Below the pieces are notes generated by a model. The model worked only from the letters and a program-made list of their open reading frames with translations. It was not told where the DNA came from and made no database searches. Below are positions 40,104 through 49,161 of a stretch of 64,000 nt of DNA, piece after piece. This DNA comes from Pseudomonadales bacterium (GTDB lineage: Bacteria; Pseudomonadota; Gammaproteobacteria; Pseudomonadales; Azotimanducaceae). Each line of letters opens with the position of its first letter. Positions within the stretch are counted from its first letter, which is position 1. Both the position numbers and the translations under genes were made by a program. The stretch covers positions 1 through 64,000 of the forward strand of contig JAJDTI010000179.1 of NCBI GenBank assembly GCA_022827245.1. Direction: 5' to 3'.

Positions 40104-40128
40104 AACCCCGCCCCGCGCGGGGTTTTTT
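40104..40128 (+). terminator. Rho-independent terminator after groEL
   Basis: AACCCCGC (40104-40111) pairs with GCGGGGTT (40117-40124) around a CCCGC loop, followed by a run of T residues. It lies 20 bp after the groEL stop. Confidence 0.93.
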
Positions 40129-40185
40129 CTGCCTGTTCCGGGCAGTATGATCGAGCGGGCCAAGGGATAGCAGGGGTGCCAGACA

Positions 40186-40833
40186 ATGGAAGAAGTCATC
40201 AACTATCTGATCCGCTGGGCTCACTACTTCGTGGGGATCACCTGGATCGGGATGCTCTACTACTTCAACTTCGTCCAGACGGAGTACTTCAAGGAAGCCG
40301 AGACCGGCGCCCGCGTGGACGCGTTCGTGAAGCTCGCCCCCCGCGCCCTCTGGTGGTTCCGCTGGGGCGCCGCCATGACGTTCCTCACCGGGCTCTATCT
40401 CCTCTATGTCCTGCACATGAGCCTGTCGATAGACATCGTCCTGTCGGCCACCATGGCGACGCTGATGTTCCTGAACGTCTGGCTCATCATCTGGCCCAAC
40501 CAGAAGATCGTCATCGCGTCGAACGAGCAGGTCCAGGCCGGCGGCGAGGCCACTCCGGAAGCCGCCGCGGCGGCGCCGAAGGCCGCTCTGGCCTCGCGCA
40601 CGAACACGCTGTTCTCGCTGCCGATGCTGTTCCTGATGGGCGCGAGCAACCACTTCGCCCACGGAGGTTTCAGCGACAGCATGAACGCGCTGATCGTCGG
40701 CCTCGTGATCATCGCCGCCATCGAACTGAACGCCATCTTCGGCAAGCAGGGGCCCATCACGACCGTGCGCGGCGTCATCGTCAGCAGCTTCGTCCTGACC
40801 GCGGTCTTCTGGGCCGTCGTCGAATGGCTGTAG
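40186..40833 (+). CDS. PuuD-like (Urate_ox_N) membrane protein
   Basis: This 215-residue inner-membrane protein matches the N-terminal domain of the urate hydroxylase PuuD: RWAHYFVGITWIGMLYYFNFVQ near the start, WWFRWGAAMTFLTGLYLLY, LNVWLIIWPNQKIVIAS, and a Pro/Ala-rich loop before LFSLPMLFLMGASNHF. About five to seven membrane segments are present. The cytochrome c domain of full-length PuuD is missing. Many bacteria carry this short form without other urate genes, so a urate role is uncertain. It is transcribed after the groEL terminator. Confidence 0.8.
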   Translation: MEEVINYLIRWAHYFVGITWIGMLYYFNFVQTEYFKEAETGARVDAFVKLAPRALWWFRWGAAMTFLTGLYLLYVLHMSLSIDIVLSATMATLMFLNVWLIIWPNQKIVIASNEQVQAGGEATPEAAAAAPKAALASRTNTLFSLPMLFLMGASNHFAHGGFSDSMNALIVGLVIIAAIELNAIFGKQGPITTVRGVIVSSFVLTAVFWAVVEWL

Positions 40834-40902
40834 CGCCCCATGGCCGGCCCGCCACCTCGCTGACGCTCGGCGACGGCTCCGCCCGCGGCCCAGCCACGCC
40901 GT

Positions 40903-40963
40903 CCTCGCATGGAACACCCACCGTCGGTCGCTACGCTCCCAACGTCGGACGTTCCATGCGAGG
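40903..40963. repeat. Dispersed palindromic repeat, copy A (with flanking GC-rich repeat)
   Basis: Perfect 13-bp arms CCTCGCATGGAAC (40903-40915) and GTTCCATGCGAGG (40951-40963) enclose a 35-bp loop containing CGGTCGCTACGCTCCC. The same arms and the identical 16-bp core occur in reverse orientation at 43949-43997. The neighbouring bases 40868-40895 are related in reverse to the 91-bp repeats at 24.3 and 25.4 kb. The element fills the 217-bp gap between the PuuD-like gene and the coiled-coil gene, which otherwise shows nothing. Confidence 0.75.
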
Positions 40964-41050
40964 GGCGACGCTCGTCGTCGCCCGCGCCGAGTCGGCGCAA
41001 GCGCCGCGAAAGGCGCGCCCCGTAAGACGCGCCCTTCGCCCGAGGGAACC

Positions 41051-41803
41051 GTGAGCGAGTCCCCCATCGCCGTCCAACCCGACGACGCCCCGCGGCGGTC
41101 CCAGCGCCGCCGCGGGCGCGACGGGGGCGGGGGTCGCGGCGGAGGCGGGGGCGGCTCTGGCGTCGCGGTCAGCGGCGTCCTCGCCTTCGCCATCGCGGGG
41201 TTCGCCGCGGCGGGCTGGTTCATCCTGCACCAGCAGGACCAGCTCCGGGACAACGACCGGTCGCTCGCGCAGGCCGGCGAGCGACTCAGGCTCCTCGAAG
41301 AACGGCTGCAGATGACCGACGAGGTCATGTCGAAGGCGGGCGAGGACACCACCGAGCAGCTGTCTTTCTGGGAGTCCGAGGTCCGCAAGCTCTGGGACGT
41401 CGCGAACAAGCGCAACCGGAAGTGGATCCAGGACAACCAGGCGACGCTCAAGCGGCAGACCTCGAGCATCGCCGGCGTGCAGTCCACCCTCGCCGAACTG
41501 AAGAGCCAGGTCGGCCGCGTCGAGACCGCCTTCGACCAGCAGCGGGAGATGATGGACAAGCTGGCGACCATCGAGACGCAGGTCCGCCAGATGGTGAATC
41601 AGCAGCGCGACCTGGTGGACCGGGTCAATACCTCGCGCCAGGTGACGGCCAGCCTGAAGGCGACCCTCGAACCGCAGGTGCGAGAACACGAGGAGGCGAT
41701 CGCCGCCAACGACGCCCACCGGCGCCAGCTCAACGCCAGCATCACGCGCCTCGGCGACCGGCTCGCCGCCATCGAGCAGCGCGTGGGTCTGGCCGTCCAG
41801 TAG
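41051..41803 (+). CDS. Membrane-anchored coiled-coil protein, unknown function
   Basis: This 250-residue protein starts with GTG and has a basic, Gly-rich cytoplasmic head (residues 13-36), one membrane segment (about 38-59) and a long periplasmic coiled coil (about 62-245). The stretch FWESEVRKLWDVANKRNRKW is distinctive and reminds me of conserved gammaproteobacterial hypothetical proteins, but I cannot name a function. It converges on the acyltransferase gene, leaving 24 bp between the ends. Confidence 0.75.
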   Translation: MSESPIAVQPDDAPRRSQRRRGRDGGGGRGGGGGGSGVAVSGVLAFAIAGFAAAGWFILHQQDQLRDNDRSLAQAGERLRLLEERLQMTDEVMSKAGEDTTEQLSFWESEVRKLWDVANKRNRKWIQDNQATLKRQTSSIAGVQSTLAELKSQVGRVETAFDQQREMMDKLATIETQVRQMVNQQRDLVDRVNTSRQVTASLKATLEPQVREHEEAIAANDAHRRQLNASITRLGDRLAAIEQRVGLAVQ

Positions 41804-41827
41804 GGCCCCGAGAAGACCCCGAAACGC

Positions 41828-42718
41828 TCAGCCTGTCCCGTCCCGTCCCGCGCGCAGGCCCTCGAGGCTCCGGTCCTTGGCGCTCCACAGGTCGTCGATC
41901 CAGTCGCGCAGCGTTTCGCGGCCCTCCGGCTCCGCGACGCCGGCGACGGCCTCGGGCACGCCCAGACCCGCCACGGTGACGTCTACCCGCCGGCACCGGC
42001 CGCAGAGGAAGTCCCAGAAGGACGGCGCTCCGTCCGGGTAGTCGATCGTCACGTCCACCATGCCGCGGAGCCGGGCGTCGAGCGCCTCCGCGACGTACGC
42101 GAATCCCGAGCTCTTGGGCTTCAGCAACCAGGTGTGCGGCGACTGCTGCGCCGCGTGCTTGGCCGCCGTGAAGCGCGTCCCCTCGAGGAAGCTCAGCACG
42201 GACGTGGGCCGCTCCAGAAACCGCTCGCACGCCCGCAGCGTCGCGTTGCGGTCGTGCTCGCGCAACTCCGGGTGCGCCTCGAGGACCTCGCGGCCGTAGC
42301 GGCGGACGTAAGGGAAGCCCAACAGCCACATGGCCACCCCCACCATGGGCGCCCAGATGAGTTCGCGCTTGGTGAAGAACTTCAGCGGCGGTACGCGGCC
42401 CAGGAAGATGTCCTGCAGGACGAGGATGTCGGCCCACGACTGATGGTTGCTGACGATGAGATACCATCCGTCCCGCCGGAAGCCGGCATCGCCCTGGAAC
42501 CGGACATCCAGGTTCGTCAGCCGGAGCGACCACAGGAGTGCCCGGTTGCTCGCGACCCAGCCGTCGATGATCCGATCCATGGCGCCGCCGATGCCGCGGC
42601 GCACCGCGCCCACCGGCACGGCGATCCGCACAAGTCCCATCACGTACAGCGGAATGCACCAGAGCACCGTGTGCACCGAGATGAACGCGATGGAGACGAT
42701 TCCGCGCAGCGTATCCAT
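41828..42718 (-). CDS. PlsC-family acyltransferase (YihG-like)
   Basis: This membrane-associated enzyme should transfer acyl chains to lysophosphatidate or a related lipid. The ATG at 42718 gives 296 residues with an N-terminal hydrophobic region. It carries the catalytic NHQSWADILVLQ (HxxxxD), FFTKRELIWAPMVG and FLEGTRFT motifs, the form seen in E. coli YihG and Pseudomonas homologues. An open frame continues upstream for 600 codons but is shadow sequence opposite the peptidase gene. The exact acceptor is unknown. Confidence 0.9.
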   Translation of the reverse strand: MDTLRGIVSIAFISVHTVLWCIPLYVMGLVRIAVPVGAVRRGIGGAMDRIIDGWVASNRALLWSLRLTNLDVRFQGDAGFRRDGWYLIVSNHQSWADILVLQDIFLGRVPPLKFFTKRELIWAPMVGVAMWLLGFPYVRRYGREVLEAHPELREHDRNATLRACERFLERPTSVLSFLEGTRFTAAKHAAQQSPHTWLLKPKSSGFAYVAEALDARLRGMVDVTIDYPDGAPSFWDFLCGRCRRVDVTVAGLGVPEAVAGVAEPEGRETLRDWIDDLWSAKDRSLEGLRAGRDGTG

Positions 42719-42796
42719 GCCGAGGTCTTTAACACAGGCATGCCCGCGCCGCCAACGGCAGGCCCGGGACGCGCGCAACCCGTTCGGGACGTCCCG

Positions 42797-43915
42797 GTGA
42801 GCGTCCCCCGCCGCGCGCTGCCGATCCTGGCGGCATTCCTGGCGTGCGTCCCGGTCACCGGGTGCGCCACGCTGTCCTGGTACGGCGAGGCCGCCATCGG
42901 CCAGATGCGCATCCTCGCCGCGCGCCGGCCGGTCGCCGAGGTGCTCGCGGACCCCGCGACCTCGGCGGCGACCGCCGCGAGCCTGGCGCGGGTCGACGCG
43001 ATCCTCGAGTTCGCCGCCCGGGACCTCGGCCTCGATGTGGGCGACCGCTACCGGACCTACGTACACCTGGACCGGGACGCCGTGGTCTGGAACGTCTTCG
43101 CCGCGCCCGAGTTCTCCCTGACGCCGCACCGGTGGTGCTACCCCGTCGTGGGTTGCGCCGTCTACCGGGGCTTCTTCGACCCGGACCGCGCACGGCGAGA
43201 GGCGGCGGCCCTTGCCGCCCGCGGTTTCGACGTCCACGTCGGTCGCGTGGCCGCGTACTCCACCCTGGGCTGGTTCGACGATCCGCTGCTGTCGACGTTC
43301 ATCGGCTATCCCGACGAACGCCTGGCGGAACTGCTCTTCCACGAACTCGCGCACGGCAAGCTGTTCGTGCCCGGCGACTCCGCGTTCAACGAGGCCTTCG
43401 CCACCTTCGTCGGCCGGGAAGGCGCCGCGGCGTGGCTGCTCGCCACGCGGCGGGACCCGGAACCGTTCCTCGCCACGGAACACGCGCGCCTCCGGCGCGC
43501 CGACTTCTTCCGGGCGTGGCGCGGGCGGCTGCGCGCGCTTTACGCGGAGGACCTGCCAGACGATCAGCGCCGGCTTATGAAAGGAGCCCTGTTCGACGCC
43601 ATGCGCTCCTGTTACGCAGAGCGCCGCCGGAGGCTCGGTCCCGGGTTCGGAGGCACCCTGCCGGCGTCCTTCAACAACGCCCGCCTTGCCGCGACGAGTA
43701 CCTACGAGGACCGCACGCCGTCCTTCGCGGCGCTCTTCGCGCGCGCCGGCGGCAACTGGGGAGCCTTCTACCGGGCGGCGCGCAAACTCGGCGACCGCGA
43801 ACCCGGGGCGCGCGACGAGACCCTGCGCGACCTCGCCCGCGCACACACCGCGCCCCATCGGCCGGAGGAGCGGGATGCGCTCCTGTGCCGCCGCCCACGC
43901 GTGGCCGCCGGTTGA
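42797..43915 (+). CDS. Putative aminopeptidase lipoprotein (PF10023 type)
   Basis: The product is a 372-residue predicted lipoprotein whose signal ends ACVPVTGC, with Cys as the likely lipidated residue. The zinc-peptidase motif is FHELAHGKLFVPGDSAFNEAFATFVG: HExxH plus a downstream Glu. This matches the predicted aminopeptidase family PF10023. The GTG at 42797 is chosen because it places the signal peptide at the N-terminus; an ATG at 42740 would add 19 residues. The peptidase substrate is unknown. Confidence 0.85.
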   Translation: MSVPRRALPILAAFLACVPVTGCATLSWYGEAAIGQMRILAARRPVAEVLADPATSAATAASLARVDAILEFAARDLGLDVGDRYRTYVHLDRDAVVWNVFAAPEFSLTPHRWCYPVVGCAVYRGFFDPDRARREAAALAARGFDVHVGRVAAYSTLGWFDDPLLSTFIGYPDERLAELLFHELAHGKLFVPGDSAFNEAFATFVGREGAAAWLLATRRDPEPFLATEHARLRRADFFRAWRGRLRALYAEDLPDDQRRLMKGALFDAMRSCYAERRRRLGPGFGGTLPASFNNARLAATSTYEDRTPSFAALFARAGGNWGAFYRAARKLGDREPGARDETLRDLARAHTAPHRPEERDALLCRRPRVAAG

Positions 43916-43948
43916 TCCGGCGACGCCCGCCCGCATAGCATCCCTCCG

Positions 43949-43997
43949 ATGGAACAGACGCCAGGGGAGCGTAGCGACCGTCGGCAGTGGTTCCATG
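43949..43997. repeat. Dispersed palindromic repeat, copy B
   Basis: ATGGAAC (43949-43955) and GTTCCAT (43990-43996) flank GGGAGCGTAGCGACCG (43965-43980), the exact reverse complement of the core of copy A at 40925-40940, with the same arm spacing within one base. The first 16 codons of the DASS transporter frame fall inside this repeat. Confidence 0.7.
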
Positions 43998-45511
43998 GGC
44001 GCTCGGTCGGGCTCTGGCTGGGTCTCGCCGCCTTCGCCCTTCTCCTGATCTTCCCCGCCGCTCCGGACAACCCTCCCGCCAGCCGCCTGGCCGCCGTGGC
44101 CGCCCTGATGGCGATCTGGTGGATGAGCGAGGCGATCCCGCTCTTCGCGACGGCCCTGGCGCCCCTGGTCCTGTTCCCGCTGCTCGGGATCATGCCCGGC
44201 CGGGACACGGCGCCGATCTACCTCAACAGCACCATCGTGCTGTTCATCGGCGGGTTCATGATCGCCCTGACCATGCAGAAGTGGAACCTGCACCGCCGGA
44301 TCGCGCTCGACATCATCCACCGCGTCGGCGGTGGTCCGGCGCGCCTCGTGCTCGGGTTCATGATCGCGGCGGCTTTCCTGTCGATGTGGGTGTCGAACAC
44401 GGCCACCGCGGTCATGATGGTGCCGATCGGCCTCGCCATCGTGCTGCAGGTCGAGAGCCGCGCGGGGGACGCGGCGCACCCGCTGTCCGTGGGCCTCATG
44501 CTGGGCATCGCCTACGGCTGCTCGGTCGGCGGGATGACGACCCTCGTCGGCACCCCGCCCAACCTCTCGTTCGTGCGGATCCACGAGATCCTCTTCCCGG
44601 ACGCCCCCACGATCGCGTTCGGACAGTGGATGGTGGTCGCCTTCCCGGTCGGGGTCATCATGCTGCTCGCCGCGTGGCTGTTGATCACCCGGGTGATGTA
44701 CCGGGCTCCCCCGAGTCTGCGCATCGACCCGGCGACGGTGGCGGACGAACGGGCGCGGCTCGGTCCGGTCTCCTTCGAGGAACGCGCGGTGCTCACCGTG
44801 TTCGCGGTCACCGCCCTGCTCTGGGTGTTTCGCGTCGACCTCGACCTGGGCGGCTTCACGGTGCCCGGCTGGTCGGACGTGCTGCCCTGGCCCGGACTCG
44901 TCGACGACGGTACGGTGGCCATTGCGATGGCCTCACTCATGTTCTTCATCCCGGCGAGAAACCGCGAAGGCGGCACGCGGATCATGGGCCCCGAGATCAT
45001 CCCGCGGCTGCCGTGGAACATCGTCCTGCTCATCGGCGGCGGCTTCGCGCTGGCGTCGGCGTTCCAGCAGACGGGGCTGGCGCAGCTCATCGGCGCCCGG
45101 TTCGATGCGGCCGCCGCGCTGCCGACGTTCGCGCTGATCCTCCTCGTCTGCCTCGCCATCACCTTCCTGACCGAACTGACCAGCAACACGGCGACGACGG
45201 AGATGATCCTGCCGATCCTGGCGGCCGTCGCGGTCGCCACCGGCACCCACCCGCTCATCCTCATGATCCCCGCCACCATGTCCGCGAGCTGCGCGTTCAT
45301 GATGCCGGTGGCGACGCCGCCCAACTCCATCGTCTTCGGCAGCAACCGCATCTCCATTCCCGAGATGGCGCGCGCGGGCATCGTGCTCAACCTGTTCGGG
45401 GCCCTCGTCATCGCGAGCGTCGTCTACACCCTCGGCCTCGTCGTGTTCGACATCGATCCCTCCGCGGTGCCGGCCTGGGCGACGTCTCTCGCCGGGGAAA
45501 GCGGTCACTGA
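43949..45511 (+). CDS. DASS/SLC13-family sodium:anion symporter
   Basis: This transporter probably imports di- or tricarboxylates or sulfate with sodium. The 520-residue protein has about 11 membrane segments and two copies of the SNT motif, MWVSNTATAVMMVPI and ELTSNTATTEMILPI, plus GGMTTLVGTPPNLSF and PVATPPNSIVFG. The annotated ATG and residues 1-16 (MEQTPGERSDRRQWFH) lie in a dispersed repeat, so the true start may be downstream, or the repeat may have been recruited as coding sequence. Homologues often begin with a similar short basic tail. Confidence 0.9.
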   Translation: MEQTPGERSDRRQWFHGRSVGLWLGLAAFALLLIFPAAPDNPPASRLAAVAALMAIWWMSEAIPLFATALAPLVLFPLLGIMPGRDTAPIYLNSTIVLFIGGFMIALTMQKWNLHRRIALDIIHRVGGGPARLVLGFMIAAAFLSMWVSNTATAVMMVPIGLAIVLQVESRAGDAAHPLSVGLMLGIAYGCSVGGMTTLVGTPPNLSFVRIHEILFPDAPTIAFGQWMVVAFPVGVIMLLAAWLLITRVMYRAPPSLRIDPATVADERARLGPVSFEERAVLTVFAVTALLWVFRVDLDLGGFTVPGWSDVLPWPGLVDDGTVAIAMASLMFFIPARNREGGTRIMGPEIIPRLPWNIVLLIGGGFALASAFQQTGLAQLIGARFDAAAALPTFALILLVCLAITFLTELTSNTATTEMILPILAAVAVATGTHPLILMIPATMSASCAFMMPVATPPNSIVFGSNRISIPEMARAGIVLNLFGALVIASVVYTLGLVVFDIDPSAVPAWATSLAGESGH

Positions 45512-45514
45512 ACG

Positions 45515-46954
45515 ATGCCGAGCGGCCCCGAGAGCTTCTACTGGTACGACCTCGAGACCTCGGGGACATCCCCCGCGACCGACCGGATCGTGCAGTTCGC
45601 CGGGCAGCGCACGGACGCCGACCTCAACCCGATGGGCGCGCCGTTCGCGACCTACGTCAAGCTGCCGCCGGACATCGTCCCCTTCCCCGAGTCCTGCCTG
45701 GTCACCCGGATCACGCCGCAGCGCACCCTCGCCGAAGGCATGGACGAGTGGGAGGCGATGATGGAGCTGCAGCGCATCTTCTCCGCCGGCCAGACCTGCG
45801 TCGCGGGGTACAACAACCTGCGTTTCGACGACGAGTTCCTGCGCCACGCGCTCTACCGCAACCTGTTCGATCCATACGCCCGGGAGTGGCGCGACGGCAA
45901 CTCGCGATGGGACCTGATCGACGTCGCCCGCGCGACGGGCGCCTTGCGGCCGGAAGGCCTCGAGTGGCCGAGTTCCGACGGCGTCCCCACCTTCGGCCTC
46001 CAGGCCCTCGCGCAGGCCAACGGACTGGAGCACGGCACGCCGCACGACGCCATGTCCGACGTGCGCGCCACGATCGCGCTGGCCCGGCTGCTGCGCGACC
46101 GGCAACCGAGGCTCTTCGCGTACGGACTGACGCTGCGCTCGAAGCACGCCGCGCGCCGGCTGCTGGTCCCCTTCGGGAAGGAACTGTGCGTGCACGTTTC
46201 CCGCCGCATCGCCAACGCGCGCTACTGCACGGCGCCGGTGGTCTCGGTGGCGCAGCACCCCACGATGGACAACGGCATCATCGTCGCGGACCTCGGATGC
46301 GACGTCGCGCCGCTCGTCGAACGCTCCGCCGAGCAACTGCGGGAAACGCTGTTCGCCGAGGACGTCGAGGAGCGCCCGCCGCTCAAGCAGGTGCGGCTCA
46401 ACCGTTGCCCCTTCGTGGCGCCGATCAACGTCCTGCGGCCGGAGGATGCCAGGCGCCTCGGTATCGACGCGGCCCTCGTCGAGGACCGCCGCGCCACGCT
46501 CCGCGCCACGCCCGGACTCCACGAGAAGATCGCCCGCGTCTACCTCCGTGACGACGGCGACCCCGCGACGGACGCGGCGGCCGACGTCGAGGAGCGCCTT
46601 TACGACGGGTTCACGCCCGACCCCGACCGGAACGCCTGCGAGCGGCTGCAACGGGAGCTGCGCACCCATGCGCCCTGGCCGGAACCGCGCTTCACCGATG
46701 CGCGCCTCACCGAACTCGCGGGGCGCCTGAAAGCCCGTATCAGGCCTTCGGACCTCGGTCCCGCCGAACGCGCGGACTGGCACCGTTTCGTCGCGGCGCG
46801 CCTGACCACGGAGCACCCTCGACGGTTGACCGTGGCCGCCTACCGGCAGGAAGTCGCCGACCGGCTCGAGGCCGTCACCGACGCCGCCGAGCGCGAGGTA
46901 CTCCAGGCCCTCGAGGCCTACGGAGCGGAACTCGAAGCGAGAACGCTGCCATGA
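45515..46954 (+). CDS. sbcB: Exodeoxyribonuclease I
   Basis: Exonuclease I degrades single-stranded DNA 3' to 5' in recombination and mismatch repair. The 479-residue product matches the E. coli protein in length. The DEDD active site is visible: YDLETSGTSPATDRIVQFA (Asp, Glu), GYNNLRFDDEFLRH (Asp) and GTPHDAMSDVRATIAL (His, Asp). The SH3-like and helical domains follow (HPTMDNGIIVADLG). It begins 3 bp after the DASS gene and overlaps the ABC ATPase by 4 bp. Confidence 0.96.
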   Translation: MPSGPESFYWYDLETSGTSPATDRIVQFAGQRTDADLNPMGAPFATYVKLPPDIVPFPESCLVTRITPQRTLAEGMDEWEAMMELQRIFSAGQTCVAGYNNLRFDDEFLRHALYRNLFDPYAREWRDGNSRWDLIDVARATGALRPEGLEWPSSDGVPTFGLQALAQANGLEHGTPHDAMSDVRATIALARLLRDRQPRLFAYGLTLRSKHAARRLLVPFGKELCVHVSRRIANARYCTAPVVSVAQHPTMDNGIIVADLGCDVAPLVERSAEQLRETLFAEDVEERPPLKQVRLNRCPFVAPINVLRPEDARRLGIDAALVEDRRATLRATPGLHEKIARVYLRDDGDPATDAAADVEERLYDGFTPDPDRNACERLQRELRTHAPWPEPRFTDARLTELAGRLKARIRPSDLGPAERADWHRFVAARLTTEHPRRLTVAAYRQEVADRLEAVTDAAEREVLQALEAYGAELEARTLP

Positions 46955-47688
46955 GCGCGGGCGTGCGCTTCTCCTCGGTCGGCAAGCGTTTCGGCGAGCA
47001 CTGGGTGTTCCGCGAGCTGTCGCTGTCCCTCCCCGGCGGCGGCACCACGGCCATAGTGGGAGAGAGCGGTTGCGGCAAGACCACCCTCCTGCAACTCGTG
47101 AACGGCGTGCTGCGTCCGACGGCGGGGCGGGTCGAGGTGTTCGGCGAAGCCGTCCCCCGGGAGGGCATCGAAGCCTTCCGGCGGCGGATCGGGTACGCGG
47201 TGCAGGGTGCGGGCCTCTTTCCCCACATGACGGTACGCGAGAACGTGACGCTGCTCGCCCGCCTGGAACGCTGGGCGGGCGACGCCATCGAGGCCCGCTT
47301 CGACGAACTCCTCGACGAGATGGGACTCGAGGTCGGCCTGGCCGGCCAGTACCCGGTGCAGCTCTCCGGCGGCCAGCAGCAACGCGTCGGACTCTGCCGG
47401 GCGCTCATGCTGCGTCCGGACATGCTGCTGCTCGACGAGCCGTTCTCCGCGGTGGACCCGATCACCCGGGAGAGCCTCTACGACCAGTTCCTCCATGCGC
47501 GCGAACACGAGGGCGTCGACACGCTGCTCGTCACCCACGACATGGGCGAGGCGGTACGGCTCGCCGGGCATCTCGTCATCCTGGGGCCCGGCGGCGTACA
47601 TCAGTCCGGCGCAACGGAGGAGGTGCTCGCGCAACCCGCGAACGACTACGTCGCCCGCCTTCTCGCCACGCGCGCCGGCCCGGCGTGA
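46951..47688 (+). CDS. ABC transporter ATPase, osmoprotectant/betaine type
   Basis: This 245-residue ATPase energises the fused binding protein-permease encoded next. It has Walker A GESGCGKTT, the Q-loop around YAVQGAGLFPHMT, the signature LSGGQQQR, Walker B MLLLDEPFSAVDP and the switch His in LVTHDMGEA. The closest pattern is the OpuCA/ProV-type family, although no C-terminal CBS regulatory domains are present. It overlaps exoI by 4 bp and the next gene by 4 bp, so the two form a coupled unit. Confidence 0.93.
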   Translation: MSAGVRFSSVGKRFGEHWVFRELSLSLPGGGTTAIVGESGCGKTTLLQLVNGVLRPTAGRVEVFGEAVPREGIEAFRRRIGYAVQGAGLFPHMTVRENVTLLARLERWAGDAIEARFDELLDEMGLEVGLAGQYPVQLSGGQQQRVGLCRALMLRPDMLLLDEPFSAVDPITRESLYDQFLHAREHEGVDTLLVTHDMGEAVRLAGHLVILGPGGVHQSGATEEVLAQPANDYVARLLATRAGPA

Positions 47689-49154
47689 ACCCCTTCCGCG
47701 CCGCCACGCTCTGCGTCTCCCTCGCCCTCGCCGCCGGGGGCGAACCGCTGGTGGTCGCCAGCAAGGACTTCAACGAGTCCTACATCCTGGGCGAGATCAT
47801 GGCGCAGCTCCTCGAGTCGGACGGCTTCGAGGTGGAGCGGCGCTTCGGGCTTGGCGGCACGCTGATCTGCTACGACGCCCTGCGCACCGGCGAAATCGAC
47901 CTCTACGCCGAGTACACCGGCACGCTCGCCACGGCGATCCTGAAACGCCCCGACCGCTCCGGCATCGACGCGCTCAACGACGTGCTGGCCGACGAGGGCC
48001 TGGCGCTCCTGCCCCCCTTCGGCTTCAACAACACCTACGCCCTCGCCGTGCCCCGCGCGCTGGCCCGGTCACGGGGCCTTGAGACCATCTCCGGGCTCGT
48101 CGACCATCCGGACCTCCGCATCGCCGTCTCCCACGAGTTCCTCGAACGCGAGGACGGCTGGCCCGGGCTGTCCCGGGTGTACGGCTTCGACCGCCCCATC
48201 GACGGGATCGAGCACGGGCTCGCCTACCAGGCGTTGGAAGAGGGCACGATCGACCTCACCGACGCCTACTCGACCGACGGCGAACTGGTGCGCTATGACC
48301 TCGTCGTGCTCCGGGACGACCGGGACTTCTTCCCGCGCTACCTCGCCGCGCCCCTCGTCCGGAACGATCTCCCGCAACGGGCGAAGGACCGTCTGCGAAT
48401 CGTGGCCGACACCCTGGACGACCCCGCGATGCAGGCGCTCAACGCGTCGGTGCTGTTCGAGGACGCGGACTTCGCCGAAGCCGCGGCCGGCTACCTGGAC
48501 GGCATCGGCATCGAGAGCGACGGGGCGGTCTCGGGACCCTGGCGGCAGCTCGGGCGCAACACGCTGCGCCACCTCGAACTCACCGTCATGGCGCTCGTCC
48601 CCGCGACCCTCGTCGGCATCGGCCTCGGGCTCCTCGTTTTCCGCATCGCCTGGCTGGCCCGCTCGGTCGTGTACGCGGCGGGGCTCCTGCAGACGATACC
48701 GTCGATCGCGCTCCTCGCCTTCATGATTCCCCTGTTCGGGATCGGCGTGACCCCGGCCATCGTCGCGCTCTTCCTGTACTCGCTGCTGCCCATCGTGCGC
48801 AATACCGTGACGGCGCTCTCGACCATCGACCCGGTGCTGCAGCGGGTGTCGCTCGCGATGGGACTGACGCGCACGCAGCGCCTGCGGCACGTGTTCGTGC
48901 CGCTCGCCGTGCCGAGCATCCTCGCCGGCATCCGCACCGCGGCCGTCATCAGCATCGGGACCGCCACCCTCGCCGCGTTCATCGGCGCCGGGGGGCTGGG
49001 CGACCCGATCGTCACGGGCCTCGCCCTGAACGACCACGGGCTGATCCTGCAGGGCGCGTTGCCAGCGGCCCTGCTCGCGATATTCACGGAGTTCGCGCTC
49101 GAAGGCGTCGAACGGATGCTGTCGCCGCGCCACCTGCGCGCGGCGACGGCCTGA
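47685..49154 (+). CDS. Fused ABC substrate-binding protein and permease (OpuC/EgtU-like)
   Basis: The GTG at 47685 gives 489 residues. After a short signal or anchor (residues 3-18) comes an OpuAC/OpuCC-type binding domain (about 22-275), with ASKDFNESYILGEIMAQLL, GFNNTYALAVP and LTDAYSTDGELVRYDLVVL. A five-segment permease domain follows (about 285-480) with LLQTIPSIALLAFMIPLFGIG and the EAA-like loop MGLTRTQRLRHVFVPLAVP. Known fusions of this family that I recall (OpuABC, EgtU) put the permease first; the order here is reversed. The likely substrate is a betaine, choline or ergothioneine-like compound. Confidence 0.88.
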   Translation: MNPFRAATLCVSLALAAGGEPLVVASKDFNESYILGEIMAQLLESDGFEVERRFGLGGTLICYDALRTGEIDLYAEYTGTLATAILKRPDRSGIDALNDVLADEGLALLPPFGFNNTYALAVPRALARSRGLETISGLVDHPDLRIAVSHEFLEREDGWPGLSRVYGFDRPIDGIEHGLAYQALEEGTIDLTDAYSTDGELVRYDLVVLRDDRDFFPRYLAAPLVRNDLPQRAKDRLRIVADTLDDPAMQALNASVLFEDADFAEAAAGYLDGIGIESDGAVSGPWRQLGRNTLRHLELTVMALVPATLVGIGLGLLVFRIAWLARSVVYAAGLLQTIPSIALLAFMIPLFGIGVTPAIVALFLYSLLPIVRNTVTALSTIDPVLQRVSLAMGLTRTQRLRHVFVPLAVPSILAGIRTAAVISIGTATLAAFIGAGGLGDPIVTGLALNDHGLILQGALPAALLAIFTEFALEGVERMLSPRHLRAATA

Positions 49155-49161
49155 CCGACGT

